Source: JAJPXC01 sp964517875 (lineage in GTDB: Bacteria; Bacteroidota; Bacteroidia; Bacteroidales; Muribaculaceae). From it: a stretch of 50,634 nt of DNA. Positions within the stretch are counted from its first letter, which is position 1, and each line of letters starts with the position of its first letter. Shown here in pieces: positions 35,442 to 44,993 of the stretch. The stretch is taken from assembly GCA_964517875.1 (NCBI GenBank), contig CAZFEU010000010.1:1-50634 (forward strand), read 5' to 3'. Below the pieces are notes generated by a model that was not told the DNA's origin, ran no database searches, and saw nothing but the letters and a program-made list of their open reading frames with translations. The position numbers and the translations under genes were made by a program.

Positions 35442-37577
35442 ATGTCGAACAAACGTATCTTTACTCCTTTAGTGCTGGCAGCTGCTGTCAGTGTGGCCGC
35501 TTTTGCGGGAGGCCAGCATAATTCCCGCTTCGATTTGACCAATTTCAGATACAAAATCGATAGTAAATCGGTGTTCAATAGCGACCGTGCTGCTTTCAAG
35601 GCACAGGCAACTGAAAATCCGAAACCCGAAATTTCGTTGACACCCGCGGGAAGTGCGGGCGACATTGATGCTCCCGACGGACAACTGTGGTACTATACCG
35701 GCAATTTTGAGTACATTGAGATTCCACCCCACGATAATATATACTTCACCGACAGGATTCTACAGGAATACACATTTGACATCTATGATGCCGACATGAA
35801 TCTTATCGGCACCATTAAGGATAAGATGGACTATCAAGCCAATGAGGTGCGAGTGCCCATGTGCGAGCTGGCCCCCATAGCTACCCGCAATTTCTTCAAT
35901 ACCGACGACAATGTTGAGGTAATCGTATCGCTTGCAGTCAACGCCGAAGAGGGTGTCAATAATTACCGATCGGTGGTTTACAGCCTTAATGGCGAGAAGG
36001 ATGCCGAGGGCTATGATGTGCCTGTGACCGTGATGGACGACCTTGTGGGCGATGTGGTCGAGGGCCCCGCGACCGACGGAGTCGATAATTTCTACATCTC
36101 CTTTCTGTCCGATGTGTACGACAACGTAGCCCCCGACGCTACCTTCTGGGACTTCCTGCTGTCGCAGAAGGCGGCGATCAACGTCTATGGCCGCGCCATC
36201 GACAACAGCGGCCCCCGCAAGCTGTTCACCGCAGTGATACCTATCATCCAGTTCCCTGGCGACCAGGAGAACGTGTCGCCACTGATATCGATGCGCCATG
36301 GCGACGATGTGATATTTTCGATTTCATACTACAAGGAGCCGTTCTACAACCGGTATGACGACCCATTCAGCGAGGAGATGACCCAGCGCGAGGGCAATAA
36401 CCTGGTTGTAGACCTTTATAAGGCATCGCTCAACGGGCTTGAGAAATTCTCGTCGACCGAGATTCCCGTGAGCCTCGACCCCATGAACGACGACTCGGGC
36501 AACCCCACATGCTTGTTCTCCTTCTTTAGCGTTGGCAGTATGCGCTTCAGCGGCGACATCCTCTTCGACGTTCCGGGAGCTACAGCCGCCAAGCCCGACT
36601 TCATCGTGACCCGCGGCAACTATCAGGTGTCGACCGATGACATCATCAATTCTTACTTCACTTACGGCAATAACGGCGCGCTGAAGCACACTCTGTTTGA
36701 GTATGCCGATGGCACTGTGGCGCTTGGCAACCTCGAGGGATTCGAGCCCCAGCAGATGTTCGTGTCGGCCGACGCATACGGATATATCTATAACTTCGTA
36801 GACCTCTACTCGGGCAAGACTGTGGCCGTGATTCCCGCCGACTTCTATATCGACGACGACTCTGACGCCGAGCTGCTTTCGGCCAATTTAGCCCGATATG
36901 CCGCTGGCTCTACATATAAATATGTCTTTGAGATGCGTTACCCTTCAACCGACGAAAATGGCAACGACCTGATGCGATTCATGCATCTCACCCAGAAGGG
37001 AGCCTACGACCACATCGACTATGTGAACATGGGTCAGGGCGTGGGTTACGCTCAAAGCTACCTCTCGACCGAGGCTCTTGGAGCGCACGCCTACTCGACA
37101 TCCGACACCCCTGCCTACATGCTGCTCGTCAAGCGCAGCTTGCCCGACACCGACCGCTACAACGAGGAGCTGATGGTGGCTGAGGCTGTGACAACCGAGA
37201 ATCCCGACGGCAAGGTGTTGATGCGACTCGGTCCCAAGGGCGACTTTGTGTTGAACGGCATAGTGCCTGAGTTTGCCAACGGCGACAAGCCAGGCCATCT
37301 CTTTGTGTACTATTACAACACCACCGCATCGAAGTATCTGCTCGACATATATCATTTGCCCCTCGACAAGGAAAGTGGCGGAGTGGCCAATGTGACTACT
37401 GACGGCTCAATCACCGTCAGCGGTGACTTAGTGGTGGCCGAAGGCGCAATCAAGGTTTACGCCATCAGCGGTGTGCTTGCCGCTTCGGGCTGCGACACCT
37501 TGAGCCTGTCATCGCTTCAGCCCGGAGTCTACATTGTGGTAGCCCAGGGTAAGACGGCGAAAGTCATCAAGAAATAA
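35442..37577 (+). CDS. Secreted protein of unknown function with sorting tail
   Basis: A 711-residue exported protein. The signal peptide (about 1-23, 'VLAAAVSVAAFAGG') is clear. The body has no motif I can assign; it is rich in Asp, Tyr and Phe and reads like a beta-rich extracellular protein. The C-terminus 'LSLSSLQPGVYIVVAQGKTA' ending 'KVIKK' resembles a type IX secretion sorting tail, preceded by a strand 'GAIKVYAISGVLAAS'. It precedes a second large secreted protein by 30 bp, so the two form an operon. It probably sits on or outside the cell surface. Confidence 0.75.
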   Translation: MSNKRIFTPLVLAAAVSVAAFAGGQHNSRFDLTNFRYKIDSKSVFNSDRAAFKAQATENPKPEISLTPAGSAGDIDAPDGQLWYYTGNFEYIEIPPHDNIYFTDRILQEYTFDIYDADMNLIGTIKDKMDYQANEVRVPMCELAPIATRNFFNTDDNVEVIVSLAVNAEEGVNNYRSVVYSLNGEKDAEGYDVPVTVMDDLVGDVVEGPATDGVDNFYISFLSDVYDNVAPDATFWDFLLSQKAAINVYGRAIDNSGPRKLFTAVIPIIQFPGDQENVSPLISMRHGDDVIFSISYYKEPFYNRYDDPFSEEMTQREGNNLVVDLYKASLNGLEKFSSTEIPVSLDPMNDDSGNPTCLFSFFSVGSMRFSGDILFDVPGATAAKPDFIVTRGNYQVSTDDIINSYFTYGNNGALKHTLFEYADGTVALGNLEGFEPQQMFVSADAYGYIYNFVDLYSGKTVAVIPADFYIDDDSDAELLSANLARYAAGSTYKYVFEMRYPSTDENGNDLMRFMHLTQKGAYDHIDYVNMGQGVGYAQSYLSTEALGAHAYSTSDTPAYMLLVKRSLPDTDRYNEELMVAEAVTTENPDGKVLMRLGPKGDFVLNGIVPEFANGDKPGHLFVYYYNTTASKYLLDIYHLPLDKESGGVANVTTDGSITVSGDLVVAEGAIKVYAISGVLAASGCDTLSLSSLQPGVYIVVAQGKTAKVIKK

Positions 37578-37607
37578 ACCAATTTTATTAATACATAGTT
37601 ACTTACA

Positions 37608-40600
37608 ATGAAAAAGTTATTTGCATTTGGACTTTTCCTCGCACTGCTGCTCGGTGTGGGAGTGCCCGCTTCGGCCATGACGGTCACTGTGGAGTGGGAT
37701 ATCCCCGGCTCTGTGAAGATTCAGACTGAAGGTATGTCGGGTCCGTACGCCGATCTGTCGCCGACACAGACATCGTTTGTCTACACCACATCAACCGACT
37801 ATGCTTCGGTATATGTGTATGCCAATGACGGCTACTCGCTGGTGAGCGCCGCCACCACCGACGGCTCGCGCACATTCACACCCGCGGTCAACTATATGAA
37901 CCAGCAGAAGTATGTTGGTGGCTATCTCCCATGGTCGCTTGATGGATGCACCATCAAGGTGGAGTGTGAGAAGATAGAGCGCAACGACCAGTTCAGCATC
38001 AACGTGGAGAACGGCCTTGACTACCTCAGCGCATCGTTCAAATCGGGCTATACCCTCGACCTTAAGGAAGGCCTTAACAGCTACAACTTCAGCCCCTCGA
38101 TCGATAATCCACTTACCATTTCACTCAACGGGCTCAGCGAGGCTTACAGCGTGACTCTCAACGGCACCCCAGTGACCAAGAATCCATATTACGCTCGCTA
38201 CGAGGTGACAGTTACCACGGGTAGCACCCTCGACATCCGCGTGTTTGAGTCGGATGCCGATATACCCAAGGATGTCACACTCACATTGAAGTATGGCCCC
38301 GGTATGGAAGGATGCCTCTATAATATACGCGACTGGACCCTGAACAAGTTTATCGAGCCTGCCGATATCGTAGACAACACTGTGACTATCCGCGGCAAGA
38401 GCGATATACAGCTCAACCTTGTTGACAAGGACTACACCTACAGCAAGTTTATCCTCAACGGACAGGATATCACATCGGAGTACAATGACTATCAGAAGAA
38501 ACTCCGTTTCATTCTACCCAATGAGAACTCCGTAATCGAGATTGAAGGCACAGCCACCGTTTACAACGACATCTACTTCACCGGCTACATCGTCAATGGC
38601 GAGGGTCTCGACCTGCGCCTTACCTATTCGGGCAGCACCTTTGACCTGCCTGAGGGTGAGGCTGTCGACACCGACATCACCGCTGGTGGCATCACATTGC
38701 CCAAGGCTCTCACTAAGAAGTACACCATTCCCGTGTCGGAAAAGACCGGCCAATTCTTCTTCGGCCCCAAGACCGGCTATTATATCAAGGACGTTTACAC
38801 AGCCATCGGCTCCACTGTGGAGCAGCACAGCGGCTCGGCATCAATCAATTCCAAAATTGACGGTACCACCTTCTACATGATCGTTGAGAAGCTGCCCGAA
38901 AGCTACTCTTGCAACGTTACTACCACCGGAAGCACCAACATCGTCCGCATCAAGGCATCATCACCCATAGGCGACAACTGGGACAACCCCGCCACAATCT
39001 CACGTGTGGTATCGCCCGGCGAAGCTGAAGTTTCGTTCATCCCCGGCTACGACACCCCCTTCGCCATCTCATCGATGGGCCAGGAGGGCGCCACAGCTGC
39101 CGTATACCTCGACGGCGCTGCCGTGACCGGCACGCTCGACTCCAACAGTGGAGCCACAGTATTCACCGTCAATCCCTACGCGCCCACCGAAGGCTCAATC
39201 GTGGCCGCTGGCGTGAAGTCGGAAATCCGCATTTACAATTCAGCCAACGAGCGCCCCACCATGTCGGGTGCCTCGCTTGTGCTTGAGGATGGCGCTAAGG
39301 CCGACTTCTTCTACAGCCCCGTGATGCACGTGGCCAACCCCGCCGGACAGCAGGTGATATCGGGTACTCAGATGACCGTGAAGCCCCTCACCCCCGGAGC
39401 GGTAGTGAAGTACAAGGACGTGCCCGTTGAGCTCAACGAGGCCGGCGAGTACGTGTTCAATGTCACCGGCAATGCCCGCACCAACATCATCACCGTGGCA
39501 ATGCCTCCGAAGTACGTCGACATCGATGTTAACCCCGCCGACGGCTCTACCGTGAAGCAGATTTCACGTCTCAAAATCACCGTGCCCTCAATCGACCCCG
39601 ACTTCGTCAACATGATGGAGGGTGACGTTGACGTGCTCTCGCTGATTGAAGTGAAGAAGGGCAACGATGTAGTGGCCAACGTGGCAGAGCTTGAGGAACC
39701 CACCGGCGACGACTACGGCAACATCGTATACTCACTGGTGCTCAGCCCGGCAGTTACCGAGGCCGGAACTTACACCATCACCGTGCCCCAGGGAGCCTTC
39801 GTCGAAAAGACCTGGAGCGACACCGATGAGGCTATGGTGGTAGTGGCTGGCGGCTACATCAGCAGCGCCTACACCGGCACTGTTACCGTTGACCCCAACT
39901 TCAAGTCAATTCTCGACAACTATGAGCTTGATCCTGAGGACGGCGCAACAGTTGATGAGATCACTGCCGTGAATATCTCATTCCCACAGGTATACGACTA
40001 CTTCTCCAACTGGGAATTCACCAATGCCACATTCACCAACGGCTCTGAGACCTACGAAGGTATGATCACTTACGACTGGGGCAGCGAGGCTGAATACCGC
40101 GTAATGAAAGTTTATCCCTCACAGGATGACGAGTTCATCACCATCAACACCCCCGGCACCTGGGAGCTCACCATCGAGGCGGGCACATTCACCCTCAACG
40201 GCGAGGCAAACTCAGAAATCAAGGCCACCTACACCGTTAAGACTCCGGCTCCGGCCTATGCGCTCACCCCCGAACCGGGCAGCGTGATCGAAGCTTTCGA
40301 TAATATCGTGCTCACCTTCCCCGAGGCCACCAGCGCTGAGTTTGTGGGCGACACATGGTCGATGACCCTCACCAACGGCTACTCATATGCAGCTCCCGGC
40401 ATCAACTGCGTGAAAGATGAAACAGCCGAGGTGCCCACATTCATGCTCTCGCTCATCGATGGCGCGCAGCAGCCCCCTGTAGGCACATATAACCTCATCA
40501 TCGAGGAGGGCGTATTTAAAGTCGACGGTGTGGACAATGGTGAGATTATAGCTCAGTACACCATCGAGCATGCCGTGTCAACCGACTACCTGATTACGCC

Positions 40601-41387
40601 CGAGAGCGGCATCATCGTATGTCACGACTATGGCTACGACTTCGCTTACATCTTCGATGAGGCAGCAACACTGTCGGGTCTCGACGCATCGAAAGTTTCC
40701 CTTGAGTTCAACGACACAGCTATACCCGCCACCTCTTATGAGGCCATGACAGAGTACAATATGCTCATGTTTATGGTGTTTGACTCTGAATACTGCAAGG
40801 AAGGCACCCTAAAGGTGTCGATTGCTGAGGGTGCGTTCAACATCGGTTCGACACCCAGCCCCGCTATCGAAACCACCTGGACCGTTATGGCTGAAAAGAC
40901 CTACGAGGCAGTCGTGACCCCCGCACCCACCGAGGGCGACCAGAAGGTGGCAGACCTCTCAACCATCTATATCCTCTTCCCCGAGGCCAAGACCGGTGAG
41001 GTATACCAGAACAGCGGCGCACAGCTGCGCAACAGCACTTACAGCTACTCGCAGGCCGGAGCAATCAACCTCGAGGAGCAAGGCGACCAGGGTGTTAAGT
41101 TTGCCGTAAGCTTCAATCCCGCACCCACCACACTGGGCACCTACACCTTCTTCGTCAACGAAGGCACATTCGTGCTCGATGGCGTGCAGTCATCACCCAT
41201 GATCGACATCACCTATGCCTTCGATCCTTCATCAGGAGTAAGCAGCATATTCGCTGATGCCGACGGCCTTGTCACCGTCTACACCCTCGACGGCACACTT
41301 GTGCTCAACAGCGAACCCGCCGACAAGCTCGCCGAGCTCGCCAAGGGCCTCTACATCGTCAACGGCGTAAAGGTGCTTCTGAAGTAA
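37608..41387 (+). CDS. Large secreted protein with Ig-like repeats and sorting tail
   Basis: A 1259-residue exported protein with signal peptide 'LFLALLLGVGVPASAM'. The first half is a series of beta-rich segments. From about residue 640 on there are five related Ig-like repeats, each opening with a Pro-x-x-Gly type turn: 'NPADGSTVKQISRLKITVPS' (about 644), 'PEDGATVDEITAVNISFP' (774), 'PEPGSVIEAFDNIVLTFPEA' (885), 'PESGIIVCHDYGYDFAYIF' (995) and 'VADLSTIYILFPEAKTG' (1102). Spacing is roughly 110-130 residues. The C-terminus 'LAKGLYIVNGVKVLLK' is a sorting-tail type. It may be a stalk-like surface or secreted adhesin. Function unknown. Confidence 0.75.
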   Translation: MKKLFAFGLFLALLLGVGVPASAMTVTVEWDIPGSVKIQTEGMSGPYADLSPTQTSFVYTTSTDYASVYVYANDGYSLVSAATTDGSRTFTPAVNYMNQQKYVGGYLPWSLDGCTIKVECEKIERNDQFSINVENGLDYLSASFKSGYTLDLKEGLNSYNFSPSIDNPLTISLNGLSEAYSVTLNGTPVTKNPYYARYEVTVTTGSTLDIRVFESDADIPKDVTLTLKYGPGMEGCLYNIRDWTLNKFIEPADIVDNTVTIRGKSDIQLNLVDKDYTYSKFILNGQDITSEYNDYQKKLRFILPNENSVIEIEGTATVYNDIYFTGYIVNGEGLDLRLTYSGSTFDLPEGEAVDTDITAGGITLPKALTKKYTIPVSEKTGQFFFGPKTGYYIKDVYTAIGSTVEQHSGSASINSKIDGTTFYMIVEKLPESYSCNVTTTGSTNIVRIKASSPIGDNWDNPATISRVVSPGEAEVSFIPGYDTPFAISSMGQEGATAAVYLDGAAVTGTLDSNSGATVFTVNPYAPTEGSIVAAGVKSEIRIYNSANERPTMSGASLVLEDGAKADFFYSPVMHVANPAGQQVISGTQMTVKPLTPGAVVKYKDVPVELNEAGEYVFNVTGNARTNIITVAMPPKYVDIDVNPADGSTVKQISRLKITVPSIDPDFVNMMEGDVDVLSLIEVKKGNDVVANVAELEEPTGDDYGNIVYSLVLSPAVTEAGTYTITVPQGAFVEKTWSDTDEAMVVVAGGYISSAYTGTVTVDPNFKSILDNYELDPEDGATVDEITAVNISFPQVYDYFSNWEFTNATFTNGSETYEGMITYDWGSEAEYRVMKVYPSQDDEFITINTPGTWELTIEAGTFTLNGEANSEIKATYTVKTPAPAYALTPEPGSVIEAFDNIVLTFPEATSAEFVGDTWSMTLTNGYSYAAPGINCVKDETAEVPTFMLSLIDGAQQPPVGTYNLIIEEGVFKVDGVDNGEIIAQYTIEHAVSTDYLITPESGIIVCHDYGYDFAYIFDEAATLSGLDASKVSLEFNDTAIPATSYEAMTEYNMLMFMVFDSEYCKEGTLKVSIAEGAFNIGSTPSPAIETTWTVMAEKTYEAVVTPAPTEGDQKVADLSTIYILFPEAKTGEVYQNSGAQLRNSTYSYSQAGAINLEEQGDQGVKFAVSFNPAPTTLGTYTFFVNEGTFVLDGVQSSPMIDITYAFDPSSGVSSIFADADGLVTVYTLDGTLVLNSEPADKLAELAKGLYIVNGVKVLLK

Positions 41388-41413
41388 TCCCGAACAAACA
41401 CACACTCAATATC

Positions 41414-41460
41414 AGAGGTGGATGCACAGCCCTGCGCGGTGCATCCACCTCTTCTTTGAT
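41414..41460 (+). terminator. Intrinsic terminator after the secreted-protein operon
   Basis: A 14-bp perfect stem, AGAGGTGGATGCAC (41414-41427) with GTGCATCCACCTCT (41439-41452), 11-nt loop and a T-rich tail TCTTCTTTG. It lies 27 bp past the stop at 41387 and before the convergent fimbrillin-type operon. Confidence 0.82.
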
Positions 41461-41541
41461 GCGGTTGCCCTGATCGTATTGGTGTGAGAACTTAATTCTT
41501 AGGGTGTTTCCGTCGGATGTCGATATCCGGGTATATAGAGA

Positions 41542-44500
41542 TCAATTAACTAAAACCGGACGTATCGGAAGGGCATCGCTTCCAAGGTAGACGCTGCCAT
41601 TTTTACGGAACAAGTTGTCGGTAGGCATCTTGTCTACCTGGTAGTTAGAGTAGTTGATGTCAAGCCCAAGATATGCGGGGAAGTCATAATCACGGGCAAG
41701 CCAATAAATGGCGCCTGGCTGGTCGGGCATGCGGTAGACAAAGGGTCGGTAATTATTTACCGTAAGATTATAGACGTTACCCGTTTTTCCGGCGTCAGCT
41801 GCAGTGTTCCTGCCTCCTAATCGGCTGGTAACGTCACCGTAGGCCAGCAATCCATTGACATTGCGGCCGTACATATTTCCGTTGTCGGCATAATATTCGT
41901 GGGCTGTTCGACGTCCGTGTCCTAAAGCTCCTAATGGGAAGAATAAGTTATCGCCATGTTCAAGGCAATATACCAAAGCACCGCGCACACCCTTAGCACT
42001 CGGGTTTCCGGTGTTTTTAGTATCACTGAAGCTATAAGCGTCGGATGTATCGAGTGTGTTACGGGCACCGTCACCGTATGCTATACCCATTGTGATCTGC
42101 AGGTCATTATTGGTGAGCAGGTCGGATTCTACCTCATCAGCTGTGGGGAGGCGATAGCCGTTCCTTGTTAACAAATTGTTATTCCTGAAATTTTCACGCG
42201 GATTCACTCCGTCAGGACTATCGGCACGATAAATGTTATCCCACGTCCATACTCGCGAGGTATTGGTAGTGTTGAGGATATATGCGGCATTACCTGGATT
42301 AGCACCTAATCCAAAGTTAGCATTATCAGTGCGGTAATTATTTTCTTCAGCTATCGGGTACCTCGTATTGCCGTTGTATCTGAAGAAACTGCCTATTGAC
42401 AATGGCGATTTGGTCAGGCTATTATCGTCGTAAACGTTAAACGACAGCCATTTCAGGCCTTTGTGTGCAAACTGAACGGGCCCGTAGCCTTGACGCACAA
42501 TTATCTTATGGATACATTGGTTATTGTGGTAACGCACTGTAATGATGGCACCGATCGCCTGGTTTTCGCCTACGACACGGTTGGGGGTATATGTAAACGA
42601 CACATCAGTACCTGTGCGTCCTTTGATCTTGTTGCCTTCGCCGGTAGCTATCTGTGAGCCCTTTGACAGACGAACAAGGCCGTATGGGTCGCATTCGATT
42701 TCGGCGCTCCATTCGCCGTGCGATATGACGTTTTCGTAACACTTGTCACCCTGCGGGAACAACAAAGTGGTTTTCAGCGTCACATTAAACGGCTCGAGGC
42801 TATTATGTTTGCGAAATATGGCACGTGGGTTATCGATACGAGGCTCTTGTATCACCGTAGTGTAGCAAGTATCCTGATACGAAGGATATTTTTCGGCCTG
42901 AGCCGGGTCAAGACTCACAAATCGCATCACGGTGCGTACATACGCCTTACGTTGGTGCTCGTAATAGGGGTTGGCACCCGAATACACGGCCCAACGCCAA
43001 CCAATCGACTTGGCACGGGTAAAAATCGGTACCGACACCACGTAATTGCGCTCCTTGCTTCGCGGATTAATATCAAGATGCACTGAGTAAAAGCCATCGA
43101 CGGCGTCGCCACACAACTGGCCGTTAGGCGACGTCTGCTCTTGCGGGAATCCTTCAAGCGTACGTTTGCCGTTTGCCCCGTTATTCGTATAGACGTCGAA
43201 ATATGCCCTTTGTGCGTTATCTATAAGATTCTCTACGCCCTGTTGTGTACCTCCTCCTTCATCAAAGTCGAGCGACACTGTGCTTACATTGCGAAGCGAT
43301 AAAAAGCCGTATTCGCAGTTAGGGTCATTTATCTTGTGGTCAGGGTCATTTGGGTCTGTGTCAAAACGAGGAGATTTATTTAAGACGAACGGTCCTTTTG
43401 ATCCAATCACCGTCTGGTGATAATAGTCCTCGCTTATCTGATCTTGCCACGTCTTCTTGTTATAGATGGTATAACCGTTCTGGTCCACCCCCTCTGCATT
43501 GTCGGGGCGCCATTCGTTTTTCAGTATCACAGCATCGACAGCCACGAGCTTATAGCCGGGGCGAGGAGTGCTTCTGATCACATACGTATGCGTCTGATTA
43601 TAATAGTACGACACATAAGCTGTGTCGGGTGCGATCGTGCCGGGCTTGGCCTCCTCGTCGTAGTCGATGTGCCAGTCGTAGTCATTGGCATACCCTTTAA
43701 ATTGAAGAGTCAGCTTGTAGTGGCGGTTGCGCTCGGCGTTATAATCATTAAGCACATCTTTACCCATCATAAAGCGATATTTGATGGCACCGCGGCCCGG
43801 ACGCAACGTGTCTTGGCTGACGTAATAGCCTTCCACTTCAACATACGTGCCATAAGGCTTTTCGTCCTTCCAGCCGGTGCCGGGTTTATCCTTGTCGGGC
43901 TCAGGGAAGTCAATAGTATTGTCTTGGTTGGCATCCTGCAATTTCGACTTGCCGTTGCCCTGCATATTTTCAAAGAAATACAGTGCGCCCGTAGTCTCCT
44001 CATGCTCGTAGGATAGTCGCTTGGCATATGTATTATAGACATTACGGTCAGGAGCGCCCGATGTCTGCGAGTGGTAGCCGAATATTGAGTCGCCATTGGC
44101 AATCTGCTTCCATTTGTTGTGATGAGCTGCTGCCTGACTGAATTGGTGGGTTGCGTCAGCATTGCCGAAGTAAAGGGCCTCACCGTCAAGTAGTTCGCTC
44201 GAGATTTCACGATCCTTCTCACCTGGAACATTGTCACGGCCTATGTAAGCCGCCTTAGGTATGTCGCGAATCGCCACCGACTTCAGGTAGATGAATACGT
44301 TTTCTTTAAGTTGTCTGGTGTCAAACGCAACGGTCACTTTTGATGCCACACGCTTAACCCATGCCTTGAGGTGGGTGTTAGGGTTATTTACTATCACACA
44401 CTGAGTGCTGCGGTGTCCGCCGGCGGTGTTGTCCATGGTAAAGTGCCCCAGCATCTGACGATTCTTGCTTACATCATCGCTGTTCCATTCAACCGACTGG

Positions 44501-44973
44501 TTAAGCAGTTTTTCGACAGTGTTGTAGTTGGCTTCGTCGCCCCACTCGTTGGGTATGTCAATATTGGCCACGGCATATATGTGATAGCGGCCGTAGGGTA
44601 TCTTCATATTGAATGTGGCGCGGTCGGTATTTGTTTCGGCCGATACGGTTCCGTCTACTTCATTCGAAGGGCGGTTGTTATTGTCGTGCGACACAATGAA
44701 ATCGGTAATTTCGTCGCAGCTCAGTAGCTCCTCTTCAGGATTATATCGAAGGATGTAGAGCTTGGAGATTGATTGGAGCGCATCGCCTGCCGTGCGCGAG
44801 GCCAGTTCAGTTTCGCCAAAGGGTTCGAAACTTACGGTGGCCTCAACTAAGCTTTCTCCCTCGCCGATTACTACATCGGGATTGGGGAAGCGATCCTCGC
44901 AGGCTGTGACCATGCACAGCGCCGCAAGTACAAGTATATTGTAGTATATATGTTTTAGCTTAATCATAAGCAT
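41542..44973 (-). CDS. DUF4906-type fimbrial/surface lipoprotein
   Basis: A 1143-residue lipoprotein with signal and lipobox 'LAALCMVTAC'. The N-terminal third resembles fimbrillin-like domains ('SISKLYILRYNPEEELLSCD', 'FNMKIPYGRYHIYAVANIDI'), as in FimD-like DUF4906 proteins. The middle is beta-rich. The C-terminal 300 residues include 'FRYNGNTRYPIAEENNYRTD', 'NGYRLPTADEV' and 'GALVYCLEHGDNLFFPLGAL', similar to the Fibrobacter-major-paralogous type of C-terminal domain. It is probably a tip or accessory component of a surface fimbria. ATG 44973 or 44967 both give a lipoprotein signal. It follows the smaller fimbrillin by 20 bp. Confidence 0.72.
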   Translation of the reverse strand: MLMIKLKHIYYNILVLAALCMVTACEDRFPNPDVVIGEGESLVEATVSFEPFGETELASRTAGDALQSISKLYILRYNPEEELLSCDEITDFIVSHDNNNRPSNEVDGTVSAETNTDRATFNMKIPYGRYHIYAVANIDIPNEWGDEANYNTVEKLLNQSVEWNSDDVSKNRQMLGHFTMDNTAGGHRSTQCVIVNNPNTHLKAWVKRVASKVTVAFDTRQLKENVFIYLKSVAIRDIPKAAYIGRDNVPGEKDREISSELLDGEALYFGNADATHQFSQAAAHHNKWKQIANGDSIFGYHSQTSGAPDRNVYNTYAKRLSYEHEETTGALYFFENMQGNGKSKLQDANQDNTIDFPEPDKDKPGTGWKDEKPYGTYVEVEGYYVSQDTLRPGRGAIKYRFMMGKDVLNDYNAERNRHYKLTLQFKGYANDYDWHIDYDEEAKPGTIAPDTAYVSYYYNQTHTYVIRSTPRPGYKLVAVDAVILKNEWRPDNAEGVDQNGYTIYNKKTWQDQISEDYYHQTVIGSKGPFVLNKSPRFDTDPNDPDHKINDPNCEYGFLSLRNVSTVSLDFDEGGGTQQGVENLIDNAQRAYFDVYTNNGANGKRTLEGFPQEQTSPNGQLCGDAVDGFYSVHLDINPRSKERNYVVSVPIFTRAKSIGWRWAVYSGANPYYEHQRKAYVRTVMRFVSLDPAQAEKYPSYQDTCYTTVIQEPRIDNPRAIFRKHNSLEPFNVTLKTTLLFPQGDKCYENVISHGEWSAEIECDPYGLVRLSKGSQIATGEGNKIKGRTGTDVSFTYTPNRVVGENQAIGAIITVRYHNNQCIHKIIVRQGYGPVQFAHKGLKWLSFNVYDDNSLTKSPLSIGSFFRYNGNTRYPIAEENNYRTDNANFGLGANPGNAAYILNTTNTSRVWTWDNIYRADSPDGVNPRENFRNNNLLTRNGYRLPTADEVESDLLTNNDLQITMGIAYGDGARNTLDTSDAYSFSDTKNTGNPSAKGVRGALVYCLEHGDNLFFPLGALGHGRRTAHEYYADNGNMYGRNVNGLLAYGDVTSRLGGRNTAADAGKTGNVYNLTVNNYRPFVYRMPDQPGAIYWLARDYDFPAYLGLDINYSNYQVDKMPTDNLFRKNGSVYLGSDALPIRPVLVN

Positions 44974-44993
44974 CTAATCAATGTTTTTCATTA

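Noticed and set aside
35760..36299. A 179-codon open frame on the minus strand inside the secreted-protein gene.
   Set aside because: It is a shadow of the plus-strand gene: repeated His/Val/Gly-rich composition, no signal or domain, and the sense frame has a full signal peptide and sorting tail.
43417..44016. A 199-codon open frame on the plus strand inside the DUF4906-type gene.
   Set aside because: Antisense to a clear lipoprotein gene, with Ile/Val-rich nonsense composition and no plausible start signal.
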